A stretch of DNA of 64,000 nucleotides from Symsagittifera roscoffensis (GCF_963678635.1 NC_087064.1:38609032-38673031); one strand, 5' to 3'. Positions 45,922 through 59,157 are shown, numbered from the stretch's first letter. Made by a program: numbers and translations. The notes: generated from the letters alone by a model not told the origin.

Positions 45922-47430
45922 TATAATCATCGGATAATCGACAATATCGCACTTTGAGTTTGGTCTGACAAAAAATTCAAGGTTGTTCGGCTTCATATTT
46001 GCATGCAAAAAAAGCGTCGAAAAACACTGATTGCTCATTTTAATGAATTCTGTCTGTCCGAACTTTTTGCGACTGAATATATTAAAGTTTTAAGCAAGCT
46101 TATTAAACATGTTCTAAATTTCTGAAATAACTTTGACCTTGAGACAGTGATATTTTGAAATTTTGAAAAGTGCATTTGAACAAAGCTAAATAATTTCAAG
46201 TCCACAACTTTGAAACAACATTTTGCATTCAACAACGATCTCCCTTGAAATTTTTTGAGCTAAAAAGATGATACACCGACAAAAAGTCAACGCAAAATTT
46301 CAAAAATTTATGTCGAATTAGTTTCAGCGTAAACTAACTTGAACAAAAAGTGAAGAAAATAAAATCTGCTCAGAATGTTACAAAAATTAGTATGATGCAA
46401 ATTGTATTGCAATACTGGTTTTGCCCAGTTAATCAAAAGTTCCGCCAAACGACCTAGTTAAATGGAAATACTATTATATTAATGAAAGCTTTTTATGTAG
46501 CCTGCCAAAGTTTGTCAAGAACATAACCTAATAGGAGTATAAATAAAAAAAATTGATTGCATGCAAAAAAGCCATTTTTTTATATAAAATATTGTTTTTT
46601 AGTCTATAAAAATTTTTGAGCCCTTTGCGCAAGTTTTTTGAAGCTGTACTCTTTTTTTAAAATTTTTGTTGGGTTTCGTAAAAAGCGCACTTTAATAAGA
46701 TTTTGTTGGTTCATGGGCTAGGTTATTTTGGAGTCATTCTTGATTGAGTGAAAAGAGGTAAAAATGATCTGTTTTTGAATAAACATTTGGGCCAGACTTT
46801 AGCAAAACGATTTGCATATATGAGCATTGCTAAAACTTAAGCAAGTTTTTTTTCAATCATTTTTTGTCCGAAGCATACCCTATTCGAACAAAAAATCCTT
46901 TTCATTTTCGGGTGCTATTCGGGTTGTCCGATTAAATCAAGTCAGCACTGTATTTACTGGTAGTTCTTGGCTGGCGTTTTGACTGGAGTTTTTCGGGCAT
47001 AAATCTACAAAGTTTTGAGGAATGCGGAGTCAAAAAGATAAGTTCTTGGTGGAAACTTTTTAAAACATACAATGCTTGGTAACGCTGTAACTCTCAATTA
47101 TTCACCTGGGGGTCTAGACAAATATCATTCGAACAGAAGCGTTTTAAGATTTCGACGGCTCAAAAGTTCGCAAGACGGCTGGTCTGAACACTACTCTAAG
47201 CTGAGTAGTGTTGATTACGACGACAAGCTGGGCCTGAAATGATGGATGCCACTATTGTGACGCCACGTCTCTAACCTCGACTAAAAATAATTTTGTTAAA
47301 AAGACCAGCTCATCTTGGGCAGCATTTCCAGAAAGTAATAATAAGTTTGCAAAATAACCATCTTTCAATTGATTTGTTCCGAATCACTAAATTTACTTTC
47401 TATAAACTGTAGTTTTGCAATCTAACAACG
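45922..47430. repeat. Block C, second copy, and unassigned flank
   Basis: 45,922-46,816 matches 18,902-19,823. A right terminus of the palindromic family (GTCAGCACTG, then TA) ends at 46,950, but I could not find its left end. 46,953-47,430 has no recognisable feature and is slightly richer in GC around 47,150-47,290. Confidence 0.5.
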
Positions 47431-50400
47431 TTCAGCGTTTCACAAGTTTGTTTTTACAAATTGATTGTGAAGGTCGCCCAAAAATTCAATAGAAAAGAGA
47501 GACAAAAAAATGGAGTGCAAAATTTTATTCAAATTGGCAAATTGCTGTCTTTAAATCTTTTTTTTTCAGCCCAAATTTAGTGCAACTTTCTATATTCTTT
47601 AAAATCTGAAGTTTTATTGATCCCTATTTATTTACTAATAGTGAGTTGAAATTATTTAGAACAATCAAACCATTTGAAAGAGCAATTCATTTTTTTCAAT
47701 TAACTAGTTTTTTAGACTGACAAAAAACTTGTCAAAATCGAAATTCAATGCAAAAGTAATAATTGGTAGATTGCTCTTTTTAATTGCTTCCTTTATCCCA
47801 GTTTCTATGCAAATTTCTATGAATATAAAAAATGGCAAAACATTAGAACTTACATAACTAACTAAAATAAACGAAACACTTAATGAGGTCATTTTTGCGA
47901 GCAGAAGCAAAGTTCCAAAAAAAGGGCAGATTGCTTTTGAGGTTTAATTCTGTCTGTTCAAGTTTCTCGCATCATTTTACAGCAAAAAACGGAGTTGAGA
48001 AAAATATTCACAAAGAGCAGTCCGCGAATTTTGAAACGCGAAGCTCCAGGTGACCTTGAGAAAACACATGTTTCGATAAAAACTCGCTGTGTATCACAAG
48101 TTTTTCACGATCAATCATTTTCTTTCAATCAATTTTGTCTGTCACATTCTTAAACTGATTCTGCTAGAAGTTTTTTTGCTTACAGCTGCTAGTTTTTCCG
48201 TTCAAAACTGATTGTTCACTCAAAAATCCGTTTGAAATTTTGGTTTCTGACATTGATATTGGGAAAGAACAAAAAAAGCAGTGCAGATGTCGCAGAAGAT
48301 TATCAACTGTCCACCAAATGAGCATCAAATTGTGTTTCAACTTCAAATGTTGTAGTTGAAACGAAAGTGGAGTCGGATCAAAAAGTTGTAAAATTTTGTC
48401 GAATTAAGTTCTACGGGAACTTGCTTTAGATGCTCAAGGTGACTAACATTGCCAACACTAACTAACAATGCCAAGACTAGCTTTATTTTAAATACAAAAC
48501 TTGTAGTTGAAATGAAGTTGGCGTGAAATTATTTTCAATGAAATTCAGTGTTCCACTAAGTTTGTTTTTCAGACTAAATTGATTGTGAAGCTCGCCCAAA
48601 AATCGAAAAAGAAAACAAAAGACGAAAAAAAATTATAGTGCAGATTTTGATTCCAATTGGCAAATTGCACACTTAAAACTTTTTTTTTCAGTCCAAGTTT
48701 AGTGCAATTTTCTATATTTTTAAAATTTGAAGTTTTTTAAATTCCAATTTAAAAACTATTAGTGAGTTGCAATTATTTAGAACAATCAAAACATTTGAAA
48801 GAGCAATTCATTTTTCTGAATTAACTAGTTTTTTAGACTGACAAAAAACTTGTCAAAACTTGTCAAAATTGTCTGACACATCGAAATTCGGTGCAAAAGT
48901 AATAATTGGTAGATTGCTCTTTTTAATTACTTCTTTTTTTCCAGTTTCGTTGCAAATCTCTATGATTATAAAAAAATGGCAGAACATTGGGACGTACATA
49001 ACTAACTAAAATAAACGAAAAACTTAATGAGGTTATTTTTGCGAGCAGAAGCAAAGTTCCAAAAAAAGGGCAAATTGCTTTTGAGGTTTAATTCTGTCTG
49101 TTCCAGTTTCTCGCATCTTTTTAAAGCAAAAAACGGAGTTGAGAAAAATGTTCACAAAGAGCAGTCCGCAAAATATGAAACGCGAAGCTCCAGGTGACCT
49201 TGAGAAAATACATGTTTCGATAAAAATTCGCTGTGTATCACAAGTTTTTCACGATCAATAATTTATTTTCAATCAATTTTGTCTGTCACATTTCTAAATG
49301 GATTCTGCTAGAAGTTTTTTTGCTTACAGCTGCTAGTTTTGCCGTTCAAAACTAATTGTTCACTCAAAAGTCCTTTAGAAATTTTGTATTAGGACATTGA
49401 TATTGAGAAAGGACAAAAAAAGCAGTGCAGATGTCGGAGAAGATTATCAACTGTCCGCCAAATGAGCATCAAATTATGTTTCAACTACAAATGCTGTAGT
49501 CGAAACGAAAGTGGAGTCGGATCAAAAAGTTGTAAAATTTTGTCGAATTAAATTCGACGGGAACTTGCTTTAGATGCTCAATGTGAGAACAATGTCAACG
49601 CTAATTATGTTTCAACTACAAAATTTGCAGTTGAAATGAAGATGTAGTCGGATCAAAATGTGTGCAATTTTGTCAAATTAAGGTCAACGATAAATTGCTT
49701 TAGATGCTCAAGGTGACTAACATTGCCAACAATAACTAACAATGCCAAGACTAGCTTTATTTTAAACACAAAACTTGTAGTCGAAATGGCGTTGGCGTGA
49801 AATTAATTCCAATGAATTTCAGCGTTCCACATAAAATTGTTTTTCAGACTAAATTGATTGTGAAGCTCGCCCGAAAAATCAAAAAAAAAATAAAGACAAA
49901 AAAATCTAGTGCAGACTTTGATTCAAATTGGCAAACTGCTCTCTTAAAGTCATTTTTTATTCAGTCAAGTTTGCTGCAGTTTTCTATATTTTTAGAGTTT
50001 GAAGTTTTAATAATCCCTATTTAATTACTATTAGTGTGTTCAAATTATTAAGAACAGTCAAAACCATTTGAAAGAGCAATACATTTTTTTGAATTAACTG
50101 GATTTTTAGACTGAAATTTTGGCTCAAAATTGTCTGACACATCGAAATTCCATGCAGAAGTAATAATTGGTTAATTGCTTTTTTTAATTGCTTCTTTTGT
50201 CAGACTTTCTTTGCAAATCTCCATGAATATAAAAAATGGCAAAACATTGGGTCTTACATAACTAACTAAAAAGAACGAGAAGCTTAATGAGGTTATTTTT
50301 GCGAGCAGACGCAAATTTCCAAAAAATAATTGGCAGATTGCTTTTTAAGCTTAATTCTGTCTATTCCAACTTCTCACATCTTTTTAAATCAAAAAACGGA

Positions 50401-51350
50401 ATTGAGAAAAGTAATCACAAACAGCCGTCCGCAAAATTTGAAACGCGAAGTTACTGGTGGCCTTGAGAAAAAACAACTTTCGAAAAAAACTCGCTCTGTA
50501 TCATAAGTTTTTCACGATCAATCATTTTTCTTTCAATCAATTTTGTCTATCACATTACTAAAATGAATCTGCTAGGAGTTTTTTTTGCTTACAACTGCTA
50601 GTTTTGACGTTCAAAACTAATTGTTCACTCAATTAAATACCTACAAGGTTTGTAATTTTGCAAGAAATTATAAAATTTCGAATTATCTAAAAAGCACCAT
50701 GTTTTGATTGCTTTAGATGCACATTTTTACCAACAATGCCAACACTAGCTTCATTTAAACTACAGTGGTTGTAGTTGAAATGAAGTAGGAGTGAAACAAA
50801 TGCGTTAAAATACTGTGGAAAAATTGTATTCGTACATTGATATTGGGACAGAACAAAAAAAGCAGCGTAAATGTCGCATTAGACTATCAACTGTCCGCCG
50901 AATGAGCATTAAATTATAATTCATTTACAAATGTTGTAGTTGAAAAGAAATTTGAGTACGATAAAAAGTGGTAAAATTTTGTCGAATGAAGTTCTACTGG
51001 AACTTGCCTCAGATGCTCAAGGTGACTAACAATGTCAACACTAATTATATTTCCACTACAACTGTTGTAGTTGAAATGAAATTGGAATCGGATCAAAATG
51101 TGGTAAAATTTTATCGAGTCAAGTTCGACAGGTACTTGCATTAGATGCTCAACGTGACTAACAATGCCAACACCAACTAACAATGCCAAAGCTAGCTTTA
51201 TTTCAGCTACAAATGTTGTAGTTGAAATGCAGTTGGCGTAAAATAGACTGCGGCAGAATCCTGTCGAAGCTTTATATTCGGATATCGATATTGCCACGGA
51301 AGTTATTAGCAGTGCAGAATTCGCAGAAAATTATCAATTCTCTGTCGAAT
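47431..51350. repeat. Three diverged copies of a 1.1-1.3 kb tandem repeat
   Basis: Units start near 47,431, 48,544 and 49,818 at TTCAGCGTTCCAC-like sequence followed by GATTGTGAAGCTCGCCC. Periods are 1,113 and 1,274 bp. Shared blocks in order: a GCTCGCCC block, a TTTGAAAGAGCAATTC block, an AATAATTGGTAGATTGC block, a GCGAGCAGAAGCAAA block, a GAAACGCGAAGCTCCAG block, and a GATTATCAACTGTCC block. The third copy is interrupted at about 50,640-50,820 and its last block is at 50,827-51,240. No coding frame is preserved. Some blocks resemble the arms of the foldback family. Confidence 0.65.
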
Positions 51351-54300
51351 GAGATGCTCAAGGTGACCAACTATGTCAACAAAATTGTAGTTGAATGAAG
51401 TTGGAGTCGGTAACTAGCAATGCCAACAAGATGACCAATAATGCCAAAACTAACTATAGTTTTTGCATTATTGGTCGGATTATGATTTTAAAGTTCTACC
51501 AGAAAAAAGATTTCAAGTTCGAAATTTTTGTTTGCTCTACTTTTTCTTTTTGATTGCTATAAATTGCCAATTTTTGTTTGCCAACACTAACTAAATCTTT
51601 GGATGTACAAGATGAATAAAATTCCAAACACTAATTTTATAATTGATAGTTGAAGTGAAGTTAGAGTCAGAATGAAATGTGATAAAAGCCTGTCAAAACA
51701 AGGTCAAAAAGAAATGGTGACATGCTGAGCAGAATTCCACCTCATTTTTCTCGAAACGTGTACTTGGAGATAAACTTTGCGACATACAGAGATAAGAAGT
51801 TGATTGTAATTAATTTTACGGTACCTAAAAAGCACCGGTTTTTTGATGGCTTTAAATGCTTAAGGTGACCATCAACGTAACACTAACTATAGTGTTACAT
51901 TGTTGGCCGGAATAAGATTTTCAAGTTTTGTCAGAATAAAGTTTTCAAGTTGGAGTTTTTTATCGCGTTATTATTTTTGATTGCTTTAGATTGCCAATAG
52001 TTGCTCGCTGACACTAACTATAGCTATGGATGCTCAAGGTGACTAACAATTCCAACAATAACTAAAAATGCCAACACTAGCTTTATTTCAACTACAAAAA
52101 CTCTAGTTGAAATGTAGTTGGCGTGAAACAGACTGACGGATTAAGGTAACCAAACCAGCAATGTCAACATGGTGCCCAGCTTTGCCAAAACTAACTAAAG
52201 TTTTGGCATTGTTGGTCTGAAAATTATTTTCAAAATCTACCAGAATAAGGATTTTAAGTTCGAAATTTTGGATTGCCTGAGATTGCCGATTTTTGTTTGC
52301 TGACACTTCCTATAGATATCAACGCCTACACTAACTAAAAATGTCAATACAAACCTTAGATGCTCAAGATGACCAACAATGCAAACACTAAGTATCAGTG
52401 GTAGTTGAAATCAAGCTGGAGTCAGAATGAAATGTGGCAAAATCTTGTCAAAACATGGTCAAGATGAAACGGCGCTATGTTGAGACAGGATTTCACCTCT
52501 TTTTTTTAAATCGAAACTTGTTCTTGGGTATAAAACTTGCGACATACAGAAACGAGACGTTAAGTGTAATTAGTTTTACGTTACCTAAAAAGCACCGCTT
52601 TTTTGATGGCTTTAGATGCTCAAGAGGACTAACATTGCCTACACTAACTAACAATGACAACACTAACCTTTGTGGTAGCTGACATGAATTTGGATTTGTG
52701 ATGAAATGCGGTAAAATCCCCTCGAGACAAGTTTGGCGTGGAACAGCGACCTATTGAGATAAGGTACTGTCTAATTTTAGCAAAATTTGTACTTTGGATA
52801 AAAATTGCGATATTTGGAGACTTGATTTTACGCGTAAATAATTTGAATTGTCGAAAAGCACGGGTGTCTGATTGCTTTAAATCTTCAGGAGTACCATCAA
52901 TGTCAACAATTAATATAACTTTTCAAGATTAGGATTTTCAAGTTTTGTCTAAATAAGGTTTTCAAGTTGAAAAATTAAAACGCTTTTATAACTTTTGAGT
53001 GCTTCAGATTGCCAAATGTTGTTTGCCGGCACTAACTATAGTTTTAGATGCTTAAGATGACAAAAAATGCAAACTATAATTATGGGTGGTAGATAATAGG
53101 AAGTTTTAGCCGGAATAAAATGCGGTAAAATCCTGTCAAGACAAGTTCGACGTAAAACAGTGACCCTTTGAGACAAGCTTTTACCTAATTTTTATCGAAA
53201 CTTGTGTTTGGATATAAATATTGTGAAATATAGAGACAGGATTTTAAGTTTAAATCATTTGTTCTAAATAATCTAAGAAGCACTAGTTTTTGATTGCTTA
53301 AGTTGCTCAAGGTGACCATCATTACCAACAATAATCGTACGATTTTCGAGAAAAAGATTATCAAGTTTTGTCATAATAAGATTTTAAACTTGGTAAAATT
53401 GAATGGTTAGATAAACTTTTATTGCTCCAGATTGCCAAATTTTGTTTGCAAACACTTACTGTAGCTGTAAATGCTCAAGAAACCAACAGGGCCAACACTA
53501 AGTTTATGTGGTTGTTCAAATGAAGTTGAAAAGGAAAAAAGTGTGGTTAAACTTTTCGAATTCAGGTCGACAGGAAATTGCTTTAGATTCTTAAGATGAC
53601 CAACAATGCATACACTAACTAACAATGCCAACACTAACTTTATTTCAACTACAAAAATTATAGTTGAAATGAACTTGGAGTCGGACTTAATTGCGTTAAA
53701 ATCAATCCGGGCGAGAAAAGGTCGACGTGAAATGGCGATCTGTCGAGACAAGTAACTTTTATCGAAACCTGTAATTGGATATAATTTTGCCACATAAAGA
53801 GACATGATTCAAAGTGTAAGTAACTTTGAATTATCTTAAAAGCAACTTTTTTTTGCTTTAGAAGCTGAAAATGACCATCAAAGCAACACTATTTATAGTG
53901 TTACATTGTTGGTCGGAATAGGAGTTTCAAGTTTTGTCAGAATAAGGTTCTCAGGTTGGAGTTTTACTTCGCGTTAAAAAAGTTTGATTGCTTTAGATTG
54001 CCAAGTTTTGTTTGCCGACACTGCTTTTAGCTATAGTTGCTCAAGATGACCAACAGGAGAAACACTAATAAAAACTTTTAGTTGAATTGAAGATGGAGTC
54101 GGAATGAAATGTGGTAAGATCCTGTCAAAACAAGTTCAAAGTGAAACAGCGACATGCTGAGACAGGATTTCACCTCATTTTTATCGAAACTTGTACTTGG
54201 ATATATTTATTGCGACATGTAGAGACATGATGTTAAGATTTATCAATTTTGAGTTATATAAAAAGCACCGTTTTCATAGCTTTAGATGCTGGAGATGACC

Positions 54301-56120
54301 AGAAGTCCCATCACTATCTATAAGCGGTAGTTGAAGTGAATTTGGAGTCAGAATGAAATGTGGTAAAATCCTGTCAAAACAAGGTCAAAGTGAAACGGCG
54401 ACATGCTGAGACAGGATTTCACCTCATTTTTTAGCAAAATTTAACTTGGGTATAAATGTTGCGACATGCAGACAATTGAATTCAAGTGTAATGAGTTTTG
54501 AGTTATGTAAAAAGCACCGAGTTTTGATAGCTTTAGATGCTCAAAAAGACCGACAATGCCAACACGATTTATGAAGGGTTATTGAAATGAAGTTGGAGTC
54601 GAGATGAAATGTGACAAATTCCTGTCAAAACAAGGTCAAAGTGAAACTGTGGCATGTTGAGACAGGATTTTACCTCGTATTTTTTTCAACTTGTATTTGG
54701 ATATGGGTACTGCGACATCTAAAGACATGATTTTAAGTGTAATTAATTAAGTGTAATTAAATAACACTGGTTTTTGATTGCTTTAGATGATCAAAATGAC
54801 CATCAATGCTAACACTAACAGTACAATTTTCAAGAATAGGATTATCAAGTTCTGTCAGAATGAGATTTTCAACTTGGAAAAATTGATTGCTTTGATAAAT
54901 TTTGGTTGCTCTGAATTGCCAAATTTTGTTTACAAACACTAACTATAGCTTTAGATGCTCAAGATGACCAACGATGCCAATACTAACTTTAAGTAGTAGT
55001 TGAAATGAAGTTGAAACGGGGTTAAATGTGTTAGAATGTTGCCGAGTGAAGGTCGACTGGAGTTTGCTTTAGATGCTCAATATCAAAACTAACTTGCCAA
55101 CACTAACTTCATTTCATTTACAAAAGTTATAGTTGGAATGAATTTGGAGTCGAAATTAATTGCGTTATAATCAATCCTGTCGAGACAAGGTCGACATTAA
55201 TTGGCGACCTGTCGAGAAAAGCTTTTACCTAATTTTTATCGATTTCTGTACTTGGATACAGTTTTGCGACATGTAGAAACATGATTTAAAGCGTAAGTAA
55301 CTTTGAGTTATCAAAAAAGAAACTGTTTTAAATTGGTTTAGATGCTCAAGGTGACCATCAATACAACACTAACTATAGTAATACATTGTTGGTCGGAATA
55401 GGATTTTCAAGTTTTTTCAGATTAAGATTCTGAGGTTGCAGTTTTTAACCGCGTTAATATTTTTTGATTGCTTTGGGTCACCAAACTTTGTGTGCCGACA
55501 CTGTTTATAGCTATAGATGCTCAAGATCACCAACAATGCAAACACTAAGTATAAGTGGTAGTTGAAATGAAGTTGGAGTCTGAATGAAATGTGGTAAAGT
55601 CCTGTCAAGACAATGTCAAAGTGAAACGGTGTCATGTGGAGACAAGATTCCACCAAACTTTTACCGAAACTTGGACATGGGTATGAATGTTGCGACATGC
55701 AGAGAAATGAAGTTAAGTGTAATTAATTTCAATTTATCTTAAAAAAACAACGGGTTTTGATAGCTTTAGTTGCTCAATGTGACCGACAATGCCAACTCTA
55801 ATTATAAATGGTAATAGAAATGAAGTTAGAGCTGGAATAAAATTCGGTAAAATCCTGTCGAGACCAGGTCGAGGGGAAACGGAGACTTGTTGAGACATGA
55901 TTTTATCTCAATTTTTTTGAGACAAGATTTTATCTCAACTTGTAATTGGATATAGATTTTTTAATCAGAAACGTGTACTTTGATATTTCAATCGGCATAT
56001 TCAAATGAAATTAGAGTCGGAATAAAGTGCGGTAAAATTCTGTGGAGACTTGGAAACTTGTACTTGGATATAGATATTACGACAGAACATGAAATCAGCG
56101 CAGATGTCGCAGAAGATTAT
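50940..56120. repeat. Degenerate tandem array, ~250 bp unit
   Basis: A recurring order of words is visible: AGTTGAAATGAAGTTGGAGT, ATGTGGTAAAATCCTGTC, GAGACAGGATTTCACC, GCGACATGCAGAGACATGA, AAAAAGCACCG, GATTGCTTTAGATGCTCAAG and CAATGCCAACACTAACTA. The CTGTC word falls at 54,122, 54,371 and 54,622 (spacing 249 and 251) and at 55,602 and 55,855 (253). Elsewhere units are longer or scrambled. It continues the last block of the preceding repeat. No open frame of note. Confidence 0.6.
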
Positions 56121-56995
56121 CAATCCTCTGCTAAATGACAAAAACCTTTGTTTGCTCATTTAATTTAATTTCATTCACACAACCGTGCAGTTCTCGAGAT
56201 TCTATCTCATCTGCAAATGTTCGCTAACTTCTCAGAAAAACAAACTAAAAAACGTAATTTATAATTTTATAGTTTCAGACGAAACGTATGTTTAAAGGGC
56301 GTCTGAAAACTCAAACTTGCACTCATCTTTTTTCAATTGGCAGATTGTTATTTCTCACAAACTCTGCCTGTTCAAACTTTTACTCCACTCGGTAGATTTG
56401 ATTGTCTTTCATTTTCATCTACAAACTCAAAACAAGAGAATTTTGGGAAACATTCTAAGTTTTCGAAAAAAGTTAATGACAAACTGTTAGCAATTTTGGT
56501 GATGTTGATCATCTTCATCGGTCAAAAAACAATGCTTTCTGTGACCATTAAAAAACTTTGTACCGGTTTCTCCTCTGCTGACATGAGTAAACCGAAACCA
56601 AATTGAGCAAATCTAGGTTGATTAGCTACGTTTGGATTATTGATTAAGTAAAACTGTCAACATTTTGATCCAACTAAAATTCTGATTTTTACGCTGAAAC
56701 TCATTCGAAATAGTTCTTTTTTGACACCGTGGCTTTTTCGACAGCTCAAATAAATTGAAACTTCGGTTGCAGTTTTGTACGGTTCCATGGTATTTATTCC
56801 AATCTACTTTTCGACTTTCTTCCCTATGATATTCTACCTTATGATATTCTACCCTATCTTCTGATGGTGATATTCTAATCTACCATATATTCCAATCAAC
56901 CTGATGCCAATCTAGCATTTAAAAGAGTACCTCTAAGGACAAGGAGACAAGAAGTGGTAGCTCAGAAGACTTCCATGTGCACTAATTACGTTTAA
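56121..56995. other. Unassigned AT-rich stretch
   Basis: No gene or repeat is recognised. A short tandem pair of TATGATATTCTACC lies near 56,824-56,853 with a decayed third copy after it. The open stretch at 56,337-56,606 has no recognisable motif. Confidence 0.4.
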
Positions 56996-57004
56996 TCAAC
57001 AATA

Positions 57005-57220
57005 ACCTTTATCATGAAACCATTTTGAAGTATCGAAACGTGAAATAGCAATCATTGCAAAGTCATTGCAATGAAAACAAAAAGGTACAATTGGAAAAAG
57101 AACAAAAATATGAGTTTTGTTCTTCGAAAGGTTGATTTTAAACTCTGATAATATATTTTTTTCTATAATGAGCTCCAAGCCTTTCAGTTTTTTTTTAATT
57201 TGAAGAGGAAGTCACAACGG
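57005..57220. repeat. Dispersed repeat pair, copy 1
   Basis: The sequence around AAGTATCGAAACGTGAAATA, TTGATTTTAAACTC and ATGAGCTCCAAGCCTTTCAG matches 62,885-63,060 in order and orientation. It seems non-coding. Confidence 0.5.
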
Positions 57221-57726
57221 AACCTGCAGAGAGTTACTACCAAAGTTTTCATGAACAAATACCATAACGAAACATGAACTGAAGTTTTAATGAAAAAATA
57301 CGGTGAGGGTGAGGGTACAATCACATGAACTTCGTTCACAATGCAGAACTGCTATGTAACAGTAAAAATAAGACTTTTTGAGTCCGAACTCAATTTTTTT
57401 AGACATAAATGCTGTGATTAGTCGTGGGGTAATTTTGCCCTGGGATCGATAGAGGAAGGGGATTGGGCACAGGCTGTTTTCCAATGGAGATCATCGAGTA
57501 TAGGCGAATAGTTGCCTCCGTAGTGATCATATGTTTTAAATTATGGCAATTATCTCAGATTGCGGCAGTGATCTCTGCGTTTATCAAAAGATCTAATGCA
57601 AATGTTTACCCTCAAATAGCCCAAATTATTGGCTATAACGCACCAGCTCACGTGCACAGTGAAGATTTTCTGTCTCTTTGCTTTCACCAAAAGAAAAACA
57701 CACAAGTAAGGTATTTATAATTAGTA

Positions 57727-57928
57727 GCAAAACGTTCGGACAGACAAAAATAATTAAAAAGAGCAAATTACCTGTTTCAGAAATTTTAATTTCCATTGCA
57801 AAAGCTAATTTTTCAGACAGAACGTGTGTCTCTTTGTCATCTAAAAATTCAAATTTGCATGCAAATTTTGCTCAAAACTGGCAGATTACTCTTTTTAATT
57901 ATTTCTGTTTCTCCGAAATTTTTGCAAC
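57727..57928. repeat. ~200 bp foldback element, clear copy
   Basis: The left arm includes GTTCGGACAGACAAAAATAA followed by TTAAAAAGAGCAAATTACC. The right arm includes GGCAGATTACTCTTTTTAAT followed by TATTTCTG. The arms are inverted complements. The centre holds TTTTTCAGACAG. About 202 bp. Confidence 0.6.
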
Positions 57929-58004
57929 TCTCTATAACTTTAAACTAACTTAACGGCAACTGTTTGAAATAATTGTGACCTTCAAGTCGAAGCTAAATAG
58001 AAAC

Positions 58005-58260
58005 AAGATTGCTCGTATCAGGCTGAATGTTCGGACTGCCTTTGAAGGTCTATGGCGCAGCAATAACATGAAAAATTGAATGTTAAAAAATGAAATGATC
58101 TTTTTTTTTAATTTTGAGATTTTTTGTGAAAATTATTCCCCCACACGCCATATAAAGTACAAAGTGATAAATTTTGCTCCTAGTAACAAATCATTCAGGG
58201 CATATAAGCTTCCTTCAACCAGTTTGGAACGTTTTCTAAGACGGATAAACCTCCGCTAAT
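58005..58260. repeat. Interspersed repeat, copy 2, left part
   Basis: Matches 240-490. It is interrupted at about 58,260 by a terminal-inverted-repeat element; the right part resumes at 58,893-59,050. Confidence 0.6.
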
Positions 58261-58892
58261 GCGTTAATAGCGTAATATATAACGTCCCGCATTGGAGTTT
58301 CATGAAGTAAAATCGATTATAATTAAATTTCCTTGTCAGTGTCCACAAAAGTGAAAACAAATCGATTATAATCAAATAAAAATGGATTATAGTATTACTG
58401 TTTTTCGAGGCAACAAAATCCTTTTTTCATCCATTATAATCGATTTATTTTCACTTTTGTGGTCACTGACCATGAAACTAAATTATAATCGATTTTTTTT
58501 CACTTACTGAGATGCGAGAGGGGGCGGAGATCTTAACGGAATCTTTTTGCAATTTAAGTTTAGGTTTTGAAATGGATTAGGCCGTACACTCGCTTTGCAA
58601 AGTTTCCGCATCATTCAGTTGATGAATGCTGAATTTCTCGCTAAATTTTGCACAACACGCATTTTGCCATTTTAATGTGATTTCCTACTTATTATAAAAT
58701 CCATTAAAATGGACTCGAAATGAATTACAATGCATTTTAATTTGGCGAGAAAAAATGGATTTGAATCCATTTTTAGTCCAATTTCGTTTTCTGAACGTAA
58801 CATGGGAATCGATGGTATTTACAACTTTTAAGACCACGAAAATCCATTATAGTCGTTTTTTTTCACTTTTCTTAAATGCGGGGTGCGTTAAT
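58261..58892. mobile_element. ~630 bp terminal-inverted-repeat element with inner palindrome
   Basis: The left end (GCGTTAATA...CCCGCATT...AAAATCGATTATAAT) and the right end (ATTATAGTCG...AAATGCGGGGTGCGTTAAT) are inverted repeats of about 60 bp. Inside, 58,305-58,500 is a second strong palindrome whose arms share TCAGTGNCCACAAAAGTGAA and ATCGATTATAAT. It splits a repeat that is continuous at 240-640, so the insertion is well supported. No coding frame; non-autonomous DNA transposon. Confidence 0.65.
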
Positions 58893-59157
58893 ATCCCCAT
58901 ATTAACCAAAATGGCAAACTATAAACCCCCATAAATTGACAAACAAATATCACATGTAAATTCTTTTCAAATTTAAGCTCCGGGCAACAATACTTTTTGG
59001 ATGATATTCAAAAGTTTTGTCAAAAATGGCTAGTTAAAAAGTCGAACTTTGTCTGAAGAAAAAAAACCACCCCGAGCACAAATATTCTGTTACTTTCGAT
59101 GCAAAAGTTGGAACAACCGTTTTTTTTTAATTTTTGAAGTTTTGCTTAGTTGCTTAG
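58893..59157. repeat. Interspersed repeat, copy 2, right part, and flank
   Basis: Matches about 500-640 (CCCCATA, AAATTCTTTTCAA-type words). From 59,072 there is a CCCCGAGCACAAATATTC stretch resembling the start of block A at 14,657. Confidence 0.45.

Noticed and set aside
28070-47000. Assembly artefact as the full explanation of the tandem units
   Set aside because: Units carry consistent single-base and indel differences, and the joints have distinct, mechanistically sensible breakpoints; still, only long reads can fully exclude it.
47431-56120. CRISPR-like alternation of repeats and spacers
   Set aside because: Units are 250-1,270 bp, diverged along their length, without short identical repeats or unique spacers, in a eukaryotic context.
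56337-56606. 89-codon plus-strand open stretch
   Set aside because: No motif, AT-rich composition, no splice or promoter context, and no similarity within the window.
56940-57000. Possible tRNA from a GTGGTAGCTCAGAAG segment
   Set aside because: It looks like a D-arm word, but no acceptor stem or T-loop can be placed around it.
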